Counted from the first letter of the stretch, positions 48,390-56,811 are shown. The stretch is DNA of 64,000 nucleotides from Pseudomonas triticicola (GCF_019145375.1 NZ_JAHSTX010000001.1:528501-592500); one strand, 5' to 3'. Notes: generated by a model not told the origin, from the sequence alone. A program made the numbers and translations.

Positions 48390-48454
48390 TTCGTGAGCAG
48401 GCTCGCTCCCACAATTGAAATGCGATTCCCTGTGGGAGCGAGCCTGCTCGCGAA
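48390..48454. repeat. Inverted REP pair 6
   Basis: Two REP copies (48390-48413 with one changed base, TTCGTGAGC, and 48431-48454) between convergent mbtH and fpvF. Confidence 0.9.
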
Positions 48455-48479
48455 GAACGATAACGCGGATTTACTGGAA

Positions 48480-49385
48480 CTACGCTCCGCTCAACCCCTT
48501 GAGCAACAAGTCCACATTCCCCTCCAGCTCCGCCAGCGGATCCGCCGCATCGGTACTCAACACCACCAGACGGCTGCCGGATTCGGCAATCGCCGCTTTC
48601 ACCGGCTCCGCTGGCTGGCGATGGTGTAGCACCACCGCCACGTCATTGTCCTTAAGCGTCGCCGTCAGCTTCTTCAACTCATCTGGCGTCCACTCGGCAT
48701 CAGGCCTCGCATCCTGTCCCGCCAGTTCAAGGTTGAGGCTGCCAATCAGATAGCCGAAGTGATCGCTCAGGCTCATCACGCTCAGGTTGTCCGCCTCGGC
48801 CAGACGCGCTTCGGTGTCCGCGCTGAGTTTCAGCAAACGCTGTTTCAACGCCGCCAGGTTGGCCTCGATCGCAGGCTTGGCGCTCGGCGCCAGGCGCACC
48901 AGGTCTGCGGCCATCACATCGGCCATGCGCCCCATGTTGTTGCTCGCCAGCCATGGCTGACTGTTCAGGCCATCAACCTGCAGGCCCGGCTGCACGGCGA
49001 TGCCGGGCAGGGCGCCGTCGACCGGGCGCGCAGCGTCGACTTCGACGATACGGATATTGCTGCGCCGCGCGATCGGGTACAGCGGATCATCGGTCCACAG
49101 CGAACGCAGACCGATTACCGCGTCCGCGTCGGCGGCCAGTTTGCTCAGCGCCGGAGCGCCACGGCCGGTGAAATACGCAGTCTGACGGCTACCCGGAAGG
49201 TTGGCCGGCGCCGCACGTTCGAGTTTGACGTCGGTACCCTTGAGCAATACTTCGCCCAATCCATAGGTGATCGGTAACGAGGCCAGAACGCGCAACGGTT
49301 TCGCAGTTTCAGCCGCCATCAACGGAGTGCAGACCACGCCACACAGGGCCATGGCCAGAGTCAGGTTACGCAATGAAAAAGCCAT
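48480..49385 (-). CDS. fpvF: Periplasmic metal-binding protein FpvF
   Basis: 301 residues with signal peptide (to AAETAK, about residue 25) and a ZnuA/cluster-9 binding-protein fold: LRVLASLPITYGLGEVLLKGTDVKLERAAPAN and a late VAVVLHHRQPAEPVK. It lacks the His-rich loop of true zinc binders. In P. aeruginosa FpvF and FpvC act together as the periplasmic partners of the FpvDE transporter, taking part in iron release from ferripyoverdine. It is the last of eight genes in the operon and starts right after fpvE. Confidence 0.85.
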   Translation of the reverse strand: MAFSLRNLTLAMALCGVVCTPLMAAETAKPLRVLASLPITYGLGEVLLKGTDVKLERAAPANLPGSRQTAYFTGRGAPALSKLAADADAVIGLRSLWTDDPLYPIARRSNIRIVEVDAARPVDGALPGIAVQPGLQVDGLNSQPWLASNNMGRMADVMAADLVRLAPSAKPAIEANLAALKQRLLKLSADTEARLAEADNLSVMSLSDHFGYLIGSLNLELAGQDARPDAEWTPDELKKLTATLKDNDVAVVLHHRQPAEPVKAAIAESGSRLVVLSTDAADPLAELEGNVDLLLKGLSGA

Positions 49386-50285
49386 TTATCCAAGGTTCCC
49401 TTTCAGGCTGGGGACGACGCCGCGCGCGATGGCGGCGAGGGCGAAAGCGATGCCGGCGACCAGAATGATCGCGGCGCCGGACGGGATCGGCAGGTCGAAC
49501 ACGATCGGCGCAAGAATCCCGCACAGGGTGCTGGCGGTAGCGATCAGCACCGAGCACCAGAAAAAGCCTTTCAGCGACTGACTGAGCAAGCGCGCCGCCG
49601 CCGCAGGAATCACCAGCAAGGCACCGACCAGAATCGCGCCAATCACCTTCACTGCCGCGACGGTGATCAAGGTCACCAGGATCACGAACAGGTAATCCAG
49701 GGTCTTCACCGCTACGCCACGCACCGCCGCCAGTTGCGGATTGAAACTGGCGAGCATGATGCGGTTGTACAGCGGCAGGGCGAGGGCCATGACCAGCGAA
49801 CCGACGATGGCCAGCACCGCCAGATCATTGCCGTTGACGGTCAACACCGAACCGAACAGCACGTTTTCCAGAATGTGCACGTTGATCTTGCCGGCGAGAA
49901 TCAGCAGCAGGCTCGCGCCCAGCGCCAGTGACACCGAGAGAAACACGCCGATCAGCGTATCCGGTGCCAGTCCGGTGCGGTTGCGCAGGTAATTGAGCAG
50001 GATGCCGAACAGCAGGCAGTAACCGAACAGGCTGCCGTACGGGCCGGTGTAGGGTTCGCCGAGCAGGATGCCGATGGCGACACCGGTCAACGCGGCATGG
50101 CCGACTGCTTCGGAAAAGAACGCGAAGCGCTTGACCACCACCAGCGTGCCGAGCCCGCCGAGCACGGGGCCGATCAGCAGGCCGGCGAGCAGCGCATTGA
50201 CCACAAAACCGTAGGCCAGCGCCTCGGGCAGATAACCGGAAGACGCCCAACCCTGGACCATCAAACGAAAGGCTTCGTAATTCAT
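49386..50285 (-). CDS. fpvE: ABC transporter permease FpvE
   Basis: 299 residues, eight or nine membrane spans of the ABC-3 (ZnuB-type) family: ALLAGLLIGPVLGGLGTLVVVKRFAFFSEAVGHAALTGVAIG is the coupling segment near residue 30, and VKVIGAILVGALLVIPAAAARLL near 210 is diagnostic. It forms the membrane channel with FpvD. Its start overlaps the fpvD stop by one base. Confidence 0.88.
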   Translation of the reverse strand: MNYEAFRLMVQGWASSGYLPEALAYGFVVNALLAGLLIGPVLGGLGTLVVVKRFAFFSEAVGHAALTGVAIGILLGEPYTGPYGSLFGYCLLFGILLNYLRNRTGLAPDTLIGVFLSVSLALGASLLLILAGKINVHILENVLFGSVLTVNGNDLAVLAIVGSLVMALALPLYNRIMLASFNPQLAAVRGVAVKTLDYLFVILVTLITVAAVKVIGAILVGALLVIPAAAARLLSQSLKGFFWCSVLIATASTLCGILAPIVFDLPIPSGAAIILVAGIAFALAAIARGVVPSLKGNLG

Positions 50286-51136
50286 CAGACCGCGCTCCGT
50301 GGATGGGTGGAAAACAGCGTCAGCAGACGCTCCGGAGTCAGCGCCTGTTGCGGTGTGGCATCGAACAGCACGCGGCGGTTGAGACCGGTAACCCGATCGG
50401 CCAGCCGACCCACCGCTTCCAGGTCATGCTCGATCCACAGCACCGTGACTCCCGCCGCGCGCCAGTCAGTCAGCAGACGTTCGAACACTTGGATCCCGGC
50501 CTCATCGAGGGCCGACATCGGCTCGTCGAGCACCAGCAGTTGCGGCGCCGGAATCAAGCCCTGCGCGAGCAGCACCCGCTGCCGCTCGCCGCCGGACAGC
50601 GCGCCCATGCGGCGCTTGCGCTTGTCCTGCATGCCGACCCGCTCCAGTGCCTCGCCGATGGCGCCGGCGTAGTGTTTGCTCAAACCGAGAAAGGCTGGGC
50701 GGCGCTGACACATCGCCGCCATGAAATCGTCGACGGTCATCGGCAAGCCGCGATCGAACTCCAGCGCCTGCGGGACGTAACCAATGGTGCCGGGCTCGCC
50801 GGGCCAGTGCAGGCTGAGCTGGCCCTGATGCGGCATTTGCCCGAGCAGGGTCTTGATCAGCGAACTCTTGCCACCGCCGTTGGGGCCGACCAGCGCATGC
50901 ACGCTGCCGGGCTGCACCTGGAAGCTGACCTTGTCGAGAATCGTCGTGCGCCCCAGGGTAAGGCTCACTTCCGCAAACTCCAGCGATGGCCCGGTTATCC
51001 CCTGTGGGAGCGAGCCTGCTCGCGATTGCGGAGTGTCATTCAACAAAGATGTCGCCTGATCCGGCGCCTTCGCGAGCAGGCTCGCTCCCACAGGCGGTTC
51101 GGCGTGATCGGCGAGCAAGGTTTCTTTCGACGTCAT
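50285..51136 (-). CDS. fpvD: ABC transporter ATPase FpvD with REP-derived N-terminal insert
   Basis: 283 residues, with Walker A GPNGGGKSS near residue 78, the signature LSGGERQRVLLAQ near residue 182, and Walker B LLVLDEPMSALD near residue 202. The ATPase fold begins only at LEFAEVSLTL near residue 51. Before that, residues about 15-45 (VGASLLAK...SRAGSLPQG) are encoded by an inverted REP pair of 90 bases, kept in frame. The ATG at 51136 overlaps the fpvC stop (ATGA). No other good start exists after the repeat. It powers the FpvCDEF transporter in ferripyoverdine iron recovery. Confidence 0.87.
   Translation of the reverse strand: MTSKETLLADHAEPPVGASLLAKAPDQATSLLNDTPQSRAGSLPQGITGPSLEFAEVSLTLGRTTILDKVSFQVQPGSVHALVGPNGGGKSSLIKTLLGQMPHQGQLSLHWPGEPGTIGYVPQALEFDRGLPMTVDDFMAAMCQRRPAFLGLSKHYAGAIGEALERVGMQDKRKRRMGALSGGERQRVLLAQGLIPAPQLLVLDEPMSALDEAGIQVFERLLTDWRAAGVTVLWIEHDLEAVGRLADRVTGLNRRVLFDATPQQALTPERLLTLFSTHPRSAV
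51003..51092. repeat. Inverted REP pair 7, inside the fpvD reading frame
   Basis: REP copies at 51003-51025 and 51070-51092 in opposite orientation. The 90-base unit is a multiple of three and is translated as about residues 15-45 of FpvD. Confidence 0.92.
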
Positions 51137-52062
51137 GCCCCCGACTCCTGAATCGCCCGAACCACGGTGTTGAGGTTGCCGGTCATTTCCTTTTCGTACT
51201 TGTCGGCGGTGTATTGGCCGTAGGAAATGTGCGACAGCGGGTACAGCTTCACCCCGGATTCGCGCTGGATGGTGTCGACGTAGCTGGAGGGGAAATCCAT
51301 CTCGGAGAAGATCACTTTGACGTCGAGTTCACGCAACTGGTCGATGGTTTTTTTCAGCTGGCTCGGGCTTGGCTCGATGCCGTGGGCCGGCTCGACCACG
51401 GCCGTCACTTCCAGACCGAATTCACGCAACAGATAGTCGTAAGCCGCATGCACTGTGGCCACGCGCAGTTCGGCGTTCGGTGCCTGGGTCAGTTTGGCCA
51501 AGGCGTCGGCGCGCATCTGCCGCAGGCGTTTGCCGTAAGCGCGGGCGTTTTGCGTGTAGGTCTTGGCATTGTCCGGATCGATCTTGCCCAGCTCGCGGGC
51601 GATGTTGTTGACCTGGGCGATGGAGGCGCTGATCGACAGGAACGTGTGCGGATTGACCACTTTGCCAGCGCCGCGCGCAGCGACACCGGTGGCCGCCAGC
51701 AATGGCACGTTCTCGTTGGCTTCGATGGTTTTGACGTTGGGTGTTTCGCTGGCGGCGATCATCCGGTCGGCGAAGTCGTCATGACCGACGCCGTTGAGCA
51801 CGATCACGTCCAGTCCGCTGATGCGCTTGATGTCTTCGGCGCGCGGTTCGTAGGCGTGCGGATTAAAGCCCGCAGGAATCAGCGGCACCACTTCGGCCTT
51901 GTCGCCAACGATGTTGGCGACGTAGCTGTAATACGGATGCAGAGTGATGCCGATACGCAGGCGTTTGCCTTGCTCGGCGCTGGCCAACGGACTCAGCAGG
52001 CAGGCGCACAGGCCAAGCAGAAACAGGCGTAACAAGGGACGGCGAGGAGATGAAATGGACAT
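51133..52062 (-). CDS. fpvC: Periplasmic metal-binding protein FpvC
   Basis: 309 residues from ATG 52062 (a TTG at 52101 is an alternative). Signal peptide RRPLLRLFLLGLCACLLSPLASAEQ. Cluster-9 binding protein motifs: RIGITLHPYYSYVANIVGDKAEV, PAGFNPHAYEPRAEDIKRI, KVVNPHTFLSISA and VVEPAHGIEPSPSQLK, with the histidines that hold metal. In P. aeruginosa it takes part in iron removal from pyoverdine in the periplasm. It overlaps fpvD by four bases. Confidence 0.88.
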   Translation of the reverse strand: MSISSPRRPLLRLFLLGLCACLLSPLASAEQGKRLRIGITLHPYYSYVANIVGDKAEVVPLIPAGFNPHAYEPRAEDIKRISGLDVIVLNGVGHDDFADRMIAASETPNVKTIEANENVPLLAATGVAARGAGKVVNPHTFLSISASIAQVNNIARELGKIDPDNAKTYTQNARAYGKRLRQMRADALAKLTQAPNAELRVATVHAAYDYLLREFGLEVTAVVEPAHGIEPSPSQLKKTIDQLRELDVKVIFSEMDFPSSYVDTIQRESGVKLYPLSHISYGQYTADKYEKEMTGNLNTVVRAIQESGA

Positions 52063-52097
52063 GGGCAAGCAGTCTTCTCTCGGATAAAGGCGAGGAA

Positions 52098-52673
52098 TCA
52101 ATGGCGATGTTCGCGGGTAACCCCGGCATCGAATTGCGCGACGATCTGTTTCCAGCCAGCGGCGGACAGCGCGGCGTCAGACAGATCTTCAGCAGGCGCG
52201 GGATCGGCGCTGCGCTTGAGCCAGATGTCCGGCGCCGCGTTGGCGTCAGTGCCGACACGCATCAGAAATGAACCGGCGACATCAGGCGTCGCACTACGGC
52301 CGAAATAGGCGCGTTCGGCGAGCATCTGCCATGCGTGACCGCCACGGCTGACCGAGCTGGCGTCCTGGGCGAACGGCGCGAAGCCTTCGTTGGCCAGCAT
52401 CTGTGGCGTCGGCAGGGCTTGTTGCTCTTCGCGCAGCAGGCGGATTTCGTCGAGGGTCACTCGCAGGTCGGCATAGATGCCTTGCTCGGCGGCGCTGAGA
52501 TCGCGGCGGGCGTCGTACTGGTTGCTCGCGACCGGCTCCGGTTCATGGGAAACCCCGCGCCACGCCACCACCGAGCCGGCGACCGCGAGGATCAGCAGGC
52601 ACGACAGCAGCACGTTGAGGGTTTCATGGCCGGCGCCGGCCGGGCGTACCACTTGCGTCGTCGGGCTACTCAT
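52098..52673 (-). CDS. fpvK: FpvK-like membrane-anchored protein
   Basis: 191 residues: a short cytosolic N-terminus, one span (LNVLLSCLLILAVAGSVVAW, about 19-38), and a periplasmic part with a helical segment (YADLRVTLDEIRLLREEQQAL) and a histidine-rich end (REHRH). No enzymatic motif is seen. Its position between fpvJ and fpvC matches fpvK (PA2406). It overlaps fpvJ by four bases. Role: part of the FpvGHJK reductase complex. Confidence 0.8.
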   Translation of the reverse strand: MSSPTTQVVRPAGAGHETLNVLLSCLLILAVAGSVVAWRGVSHEPEPVASNQYDARRDLSAAEQGIYADLRVTLDEIRLLREEQQALPTPQMLANEGFAPFAQDASSVSRGGHAWQMLAERAYFGRSATPDVAGSFLMRVGTDANAAPDIWLKRSADPAPAEDLSDAALSAAGWKQIVAQFDAGVTREHRH

Positions 52674-53008
52674 GGGGCTTCGATATCCGCCTGGTCGATT
52701 TCCACCACGTGGCCTGGGCCGGCATCGAATAGCACATAGAACTCACTGCCGGGTTTCTTGAACGTCAGCGTCGAGTCATCACCCAATTTGCCCGGCACCA
52801 GAATGGTTTCGTCGTAGCCGATCACGTCGAGGGTCACCCCCGGCGCGCCGCTGCCGTCGGAAAAACCGCCGGTGCATTTGATCTGTTCGGCATCGATGGC
52901 TTTGCATTCGCACATCGGGTTGTGCGCCTGGGCGCTGGCGCTGAAACCGGCGCTCAGCAGCAGCGCGGCGCTGGCGAGCAAACGGGTATGAAGGGGTGAG
53001 CGAGTCAT
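52670..53008 (-). CDS. fpvJ: FpvJ-like periplasmic protein
   Basis: 112 residues from ATG 53008, with signal peptide LLASAALLLSAGFSASAQAH. The mature part has three cysteines (NPMCECKAIDAEQIKCTGG) and a small beta fold (TLDVIGYDETILVPG, STLTFKKPGSEFYVLFDAG). It matches fpvJ (PA2405) by place and layout. It overlaps both fpvH and fpvK by four bases. Likely a periplasmic partner of the FpvG reductase. Confidence 0.8.
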   Translation of the reverse strand: MTRSPLHTRLLASAALLLSAGFSASAQAHNPMCECKAIDAEQIKCTGGFSDGSGAPGVTLDVIGYDETILVPGKLGDDSTLTFKKPGSEFYVLFDAGPGHVVEIDQADIEAP

Positions 53009-53547
53009 GGTTTGGCTCCTTGTTTGTTCAGCCACGCAACCGTAGCGGGGGAGGCTTGGCTCAGGGGAATCGCGGCCTGGTGCATGCTGCCGTCCCAGCC
53101 TTCCATGGTGATCCACAGCTCGGCGTCAGGTTTGGTCTTTGCCGGGATCGGCATTTGCGTGCCCATGCGATAAGGCGTACCGAAGAAGATCGTGCCAGCG
53201 GCGCGCAGACTGCGCGGCTTGCCGATGCGCAGGTAAGTAGCCTTGACCTGTTCGACGCAGGTATCGCAGACGGCAGCAGTGAAATCCTTCATATAACCGG
53301 CCGGCCCGCTCAGGTGCGGCGCCTCGTCACGCAGTTCGGCCAAGCGCAGGCTCCACGGGCCGACCTGAACGGTGCCTACTTCACGCTGGCCCAGGCCACT
53401 GTCGCCGCGAAACAGCGAGGCATCGGCAAAGTATTTCGGCATGAAGCCCAGCGGGATCAGCAACAGCAGGACATTGATGTGGAAACGCCACTTGTGCCAG
53501 AAACGCGACAGGCGCGACGGCGGTGTGACCGAGATGGCTTTGTTCAC
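53005..53547 (-). CDS. fpvH: FpvH-like membrane-anchored protein
   Basis: 180 residues: one N-terminal span (HINVLLLLIPLGFMPKYFA, about 23-41) and a periplasmic domain containing VCDTCVEQVKATYLRIGKP, a CxxC-like pair near residue 93, and a GWDGSMHQAAIPL end. It matches fpvH (PA2404) by position. It overlaps fpvG and fpvJ by four bases each. Predicted member of the inner-membrane complex that reduces ferric iron from pyoverdine. Confidence 0.8.
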   Translation of the reverse strand: MNKAISVTPPSRLSRFWHKWRFHINVLLLLIPLGFMPKYFADASLFRGDSGLGQREVGTVQVGPWSLRLAELRDEAPHLSGPAGYMKDFTAAVCDTCVEQVKATYLRIGKPRSLRAAGTIFFGTPYRMGTQMPIPAKTKPDAELWITMEGWDGSMHQAAIPLSQASPATVAWLNKQGAKP

Positions 53548-54743
53548 AGGCTCGCCTCCGAAGGTTCACGGCGCAGCGCCGGTTGGGCGGTGACGCGGTT
53601 TTTCTTGTCCTCGCGTTTCAGCGCATTGGCGGTGGCCAACGCGGTGCGCTTGGTCCAGATCAGCAGGCCGCTGAGGATCATCATGCTCAGCAACAGACCG
53701 AAGAAGAACCAGATCAATTTGATCCAGATGCCGCCGAAGTCGCCGGTGTGCAGCGGGCGCATGGATTCGGTGACGAATTCCAGCGAGGAGCGGTCGGACA
53801 GCAACCGTGAGGAAGCCATTTCGCCGTTGTACGGGTTGAGTGTCGCGGTCTGGTACATCAGCGGATACCAGCCACGGCCGCTGACGCTCATGTGCGAGTA
53901 GGCATTGCCAGGCAGATTGACGTAACTGGCTTCCAGGCCCGGAATCTTCTGCTGGGCGATTTCGATGGCGCGGTCCAGGCTGATGCGCGGCGGCGGGGTG
54001 CCAGCGGCCGAAATCGGCACGCTTTCGCGGGACATCGCTGGAATGATCGGTTCGCTGGAAATGGAAATCTGGTTATCGAACAGGATCGCCTTGATCAGGA
54101 ACCAGATGCCGGTGATGGAAATCACCGCGATGAACCAGATCGACCAGATGCCGCACAGGCGATGAAAGTCGCCCCAGAAAATCCGCGCGCCGTGGCGCAC
54201 GCGCAGTGTCGGGCGCAGGAAACCTTTCCAGAAGCGTTTGTACACCACCAGCCCGGTAATCAGCGACACCAGCATCGGCACGCCGAGCAGCGACACCAGG
54301 TACCAGCCCCAGCTGTAGCCATTGGTGAACGGCACCAGCCACCAGCCATGCAGGGCGCGGGTGAACGCTTTGAAATCAAAGGCTGGCGCGGTGCCCTGGA
54401 TGACCCCGGTGTACGGATTGACATACACCGTCAGCGAGCGCCCGTCGGGGTAGCTGACTTCGACATCGAGGGCAAAGTGCGACTCGTCCGGACGATTGAT
54501 GCTCTGCACCAGGGTTTGCGGCTCGGCCTGTTTGATCGCGGCGAGAATCTGGTCGTAGCTAAGTCGCGGCGCATCGTCCGACGGCTGACTGGCGCGCATT
54601 TGCGGGTTGGCCAGCCAGACAATCTCCTGGCTGACCACCGCCAGCGTGCCGGTGACACAGACGATCAGCACAAAGAACCAGATCGGCAACGCCAGCCAGC
54701 TATGCACCAGGAACCACAGTTTGGAACGGGATTTCTTCGACAT
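53544..54743 (-). CDS. fpvG: PepSY-family membrane reductase FpvG
   Basis: 399 residues from ATG 54743. PepSY_TM architecture with four spans: WLALPIWFFVLIVCVTGTLAVV (about 14-35), a central pair around LVSLLGVPMLVSLITGLVVY and WSIWFIAVISITGIWFLIKA, and LIWFFFGLLLSMMILSGLLIW near the C-terminus. Conserved haem-ligand-type histidines occur in VHSWLALP, RALHGWWLVPF and GDFHRLCGIW. FpvG is the inner-membrane reductase that converts Fe(III)-pyoverdine iron to Fe(II) in the periplasm. First gene of the eight-gene operon. Confidence 0.9.
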   Translation of the reverse strand: MSKKSRSKLWFLVHSWLALPIWFFVLIVCVTGTLAVVSQEIVWLANPQMRASQPSDDAPRLSYDQILAAIKQAEPQTLVQSINRPDESHFALDVEVSYPDGRSLTVYVNPYTGVIQGTAPAFDFKAFTRALHGWWLVPFTNGYSWGWYLVSLLGVPMLVSLITGLVVYKRFWKGFLRPTLRVRHGARIFWGDFHRLCGIWSIWFIAVISITGIWFLIKAILFDNQISISSEPIIPAMSRESVPISAAGTPPPRISLDRAIEIAQQKIPGLEASYVNLPGNAYSHMSVSGRGWYPLMYQTATLNPYNGEMASSRLLSDRSSLEFVTESMRPLHTGDFGGIWIKLIWFFFGLLLSMMILSGLLIWTKRTALATANALKREDKKNRVTAQPALRREPSEASL

Positions 54744-54960
54744 GATTGCGCGTCTTGATTTCGGTGGAAGGGGCCGGGCTACGGGCTTCGCAGCACGGAA
54801 CTCCCCGGGAGGCCGTTCGTGGCTTTTGCCTACGCGAACGGCCTGCATTCCTATAAGACGGATGAGCGAAGAAAATCCCGACAGCGGATATGAAAGTAAA
54901 TGTTTCGCAATTACATCGGCAGTGCCTTTTTGCCGGGGGTCGATCCCAAGCAAAAAGCCC
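54744..54960. other. fpvG upstream region with a perfect hairpin
   Basis: 217 bases. A 10-bp perfect stem (AGGCCGTTCG at 54810-54819, CGAACGGCCT at 54835-54844) lies 67 bases before the fpvG start and could be a leader hairpin or operator. I searched for an IS box in this strand's orientation and found none; a Fur-like stretch near 54895-54915 is too weak to claim. Confidence 0.5.
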
Positions 54961-55419
54961 TCAGCCTTGGCTGAACATCTCCATCGCACGCTGGCGAATC
55001 TGCTCTTCGCTCAGATCCTCTTTGTGCGTGGCGAGAAACCACAGATGGCCGAACGGATCTCTCAGCGTGCCGCTGCGGTCACCGTAAAACTGGTCTTTGA
55101 CCTCGGAGACGCTTTGCGCCCCTGCATCCAGCGCTTGTTGAAAGGACTGGTCGACATCGGTGACATACAGGTGCAAGCCGATCGACACTGCCTGCTGCGG
55201 ATTGCTCAGCGGCCCTTGGTCGCAAGGCGTGCCAAGCATGATCGCGCTGTCGCCAATGCGCAGCTCGGCATGGCCGATGTTGCCGTCGGGCATGGTCAGG
55301 CGCATGACTTCGCTGGCATTGAAGGCTTTCTTGTAGAAATCGATGGCCTCGGCAGCCTGTCGGATGCCGAGATACGGGGTAATGCTGTGATACCCCTCGG
55401 GAATGGGTTTGACGCTCAT
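54961..55419 (-). CDS. VOC/glyoxalase-superfamily protein (PhnB-like)
   Basis: 152 residues from ATG 55419, preceded by GGGAG. The PhnB-type vicinal-oxygen-chelate fold is seen in HSITPYLGIRQAAEAIDFYKKAFNA, HAELRIGDSAIMLG and the end DPFGHLWFLATHKEDLSEEQIRQR. These proteins use a divalent metal or act as binding proteins; no substrate can be given. A longer frame runs upstream to 55569 but has no family support. Confidence 0.85.
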   Translation of the reverse strand: MSVKPIPEGYHSITPYLGIRQAAEAIDFYKKAFNASEVMRLTMPDGNIGHAELRIGDSAIMLGTPCDQGPLSNPQQAVSIGLHLYVTDVDQSFQQALDAGAQSVSEVKDQFYGDRSGTLRDPFGHLWFLATHKEDLSEEQIRQRAMEMFSQG

Positions 55420-55531
55420 GACGTTCTCCCTGTTTTTGTTTTCAACAGATGTGGTTACACCGGATTTACCCGGAGCAATCACTATAGAACCGTCCTTGCT
55501 GCGCAGATTGTTCGCCGACGAGCAGCAATCA

Positions 55532-55984
55532 TCATTCATCGCGAAAGTGCGCGCCTGGGCCTCGGTCACCGAGCATGTCGCCTTTATTGCGTAATGGACA
55601 CGCTTCCATGGACAGACAGCCGCAGCCGATGCACCCGGTGAGCTGATCGCGCATCAGCGTAAGTTGCCTGATCCGTTCATCGAGCTCGCGTTGCCATTGT
55701 TCAGACAGAATCTTCCAGTCCGCCGCTGATGGCGCGCGATCCTGCGGCAGGATTTTCAGCGCTTCGCCGATCTCCGCCAGCGGTATCCCCAACCGTTGCG
55801 CGACTTTGATCAACGCCACCCGGCGCAGGACGGCGCGCGGATAGCGGCGCTGATTGCCGGCATTGCGCTCACTCTTGATCAAACCTTTGGCTTCATAAAA
55901 ATGCAGCGCGGTGACCGCGACGCCACTGCGCGCCGCAACCTCGCCCACGGTGAGAGGCTTGTGCACCTGCTCCTTGCTGATCAT
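55532..55984 (-). CDS. soxR: Redox-sensitive MerR-family regulator SoxR
   Basis: 150 residues. MerR helix-turn-helix [26 protein letters not shown] (about 11-36), a dimer helix, and the [2Fe-2S] motif with C118, C121, C123 and C129 (CX2CXCX5C), exactly the SoxR spacing. In Pseudomonas SoxR responds to redox-cycling compounds such as phenazines rather than controlling soxS. A SoxR-type box lies 17 bases upstream, facing the divergent monooxygenase-like gene. Confidence 0.95.
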   Translation of the reverse strand: MISKEQVHKPLTVGEVAARSGVAVTALHFYEAKGLIKSERNAGNQRRYPRAVLRRVALIKVAQRLGIPLAEIGEALKILPQDRAPSAADWKILSEQWQRELDERIRQLTLMRDQLTGCIGCGCLSMEACPLRNKGDMLGDRGPGAHFRDE

Positions 55985-56000
55985 GCGGAAAATACTCTTG

Positions 56001-56020
56001 ACCTTGACTTAACTAGAGGT
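56001..56020 (+). promoter_or_regulatory. SoxR box
   Basis: ACCTTGACTTAACTAGAGGT is a dyad with outer arms ACCT/AGGT around CTTAAC, like known SoxR sites. It lies 57 bases before the divergent monooxygenase-like gene, so oxidised SoxR should activate that gene. Confidence 0.75.
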
Positions 56021-56077
56021 TTTACCCTGCAGCTCTTCGGGTCGCAAGGCTCGCTTCAACATGAGTGGGGGCTTTCC

Positions 56078-56440
56078 ATGAGCAATCGCAGCTTTACCCA
56101 ATTGATCGAATTCGAAATCGAACCCCGCCAGCAAGCAGCGCTGGTCACGGCACTGGCCACGCAGACCGAGGGGCTGGCCCAGCGTTACGACGGGTTTCTC
56201 AGCGCCAGCGTGCAGGCCAGCGACGACGGCCGCCGCGTGCTGAGCTTTTTGCAATGGCAGAGCCGCGAAGCGGGGGAGGCGGCGTTTCGCAGTTTCGAAA
56301 GCGGCGAGGAGGATTTCTGGCAATTGATCCGTACCCATCGGGCGAAAAACGTGACCTTCAACTCGTTCCAGGTGCACAGCAGTATCGCCCGCAGCCACGA
56401 CGACGCGCTGCACTGCCGTTTGCCGCTCAGCCAGTATTAG
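56078..56440 (+). CDS. Antibiotic-biosynthesis-monooxygenase-like protein, SoxR target
   Basis: 120 residues of the dimeric ferredoxin-like ABM fold: FTQLIEFEIEPRQQAALVTALA, a YDGFLSASVQAS strand and VLSFLQWQSREAGEAAFRSFE. Such small cofactor-free enzymes oxidise or dismantle aromatic or quinone compounds. Its place next to soxR and behind a SoxR box matches PA2274, a known SoxR-activated gene in P. aeruginosa. An out-of-frame ATG at 56061 precedes the real start. Confidence 0.85.
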   Translation: MSNRSFTQLIEFEIEPRQQAALVTALATQTEGLAQRYDGFLSASVQASDDGRRVLSFLQWQSREAGEAAFRSFESGEEDFWQLIRTHRAKNVTFNSFQVHSSIARSHDDALHCRLPLSQY

Positions 56441-56541
56441 CGCAAAGCTGATAGCCACTATTGAGAGCGTTGATTTCTGCGCGAGCGTGCCCGGGCGTAG
56501 CCTTTCTCCATCGACCCCACATTGCTCGCCAGGACGCTCCC

Positions 56542-56811
56542 ATGAACCGTTTACTGACTGTTTCGCTGATGCTCGCTGTTTCCGTACTCGCCGGTTGTGC
56601 CGGCCATGTTTCGCCCGAGCTGCGCCCTTACACCGCTGAAGAATCCCGCGAACTGGCGCTGGAAGCGCTGAACCGCAGCGGCTTGTCATTCGACGAATAC
56701 CACGCGAAAAAAGCGCAATTGCTCGGCCAGCCGCAGAAGACTTTCGGCTTCGACCAACAGGGTGAGATGAGCGCCGAACGTGCCATACAGCTGCACGGTC
56801 GTCCGAGCTGA
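56542..56811 (+). CDS. Small lipoprotein, unknown function
   Basis: 89 residues with a clear lipoprotein signal (LLTVSLMLAVSVLAGCAGH; cysteine at about residue 19) and a short, charged, helical mature part (YTAEESRELALEALNRSGLSFDEYHAKKAQLLG). No enzymatic motif. Likely inner- or outer-membrane anchored. Monocistronic. Confidence 0.75.
   Translation: MNRLLTVSLMLAVSVLAGCAGHVSPELRPYTAEESRELALEALNRSGLSFDEYHAKKAQLLGQPQKTFGFDQQGEMSAERAIQLHGRPS

Noticed and set aside
54895..54915. Fur-like sequence before fpvG
   Set aside because: Only about 11 of 19 matches to the Fur consensus, no better than chance for an AT-rich stretch.
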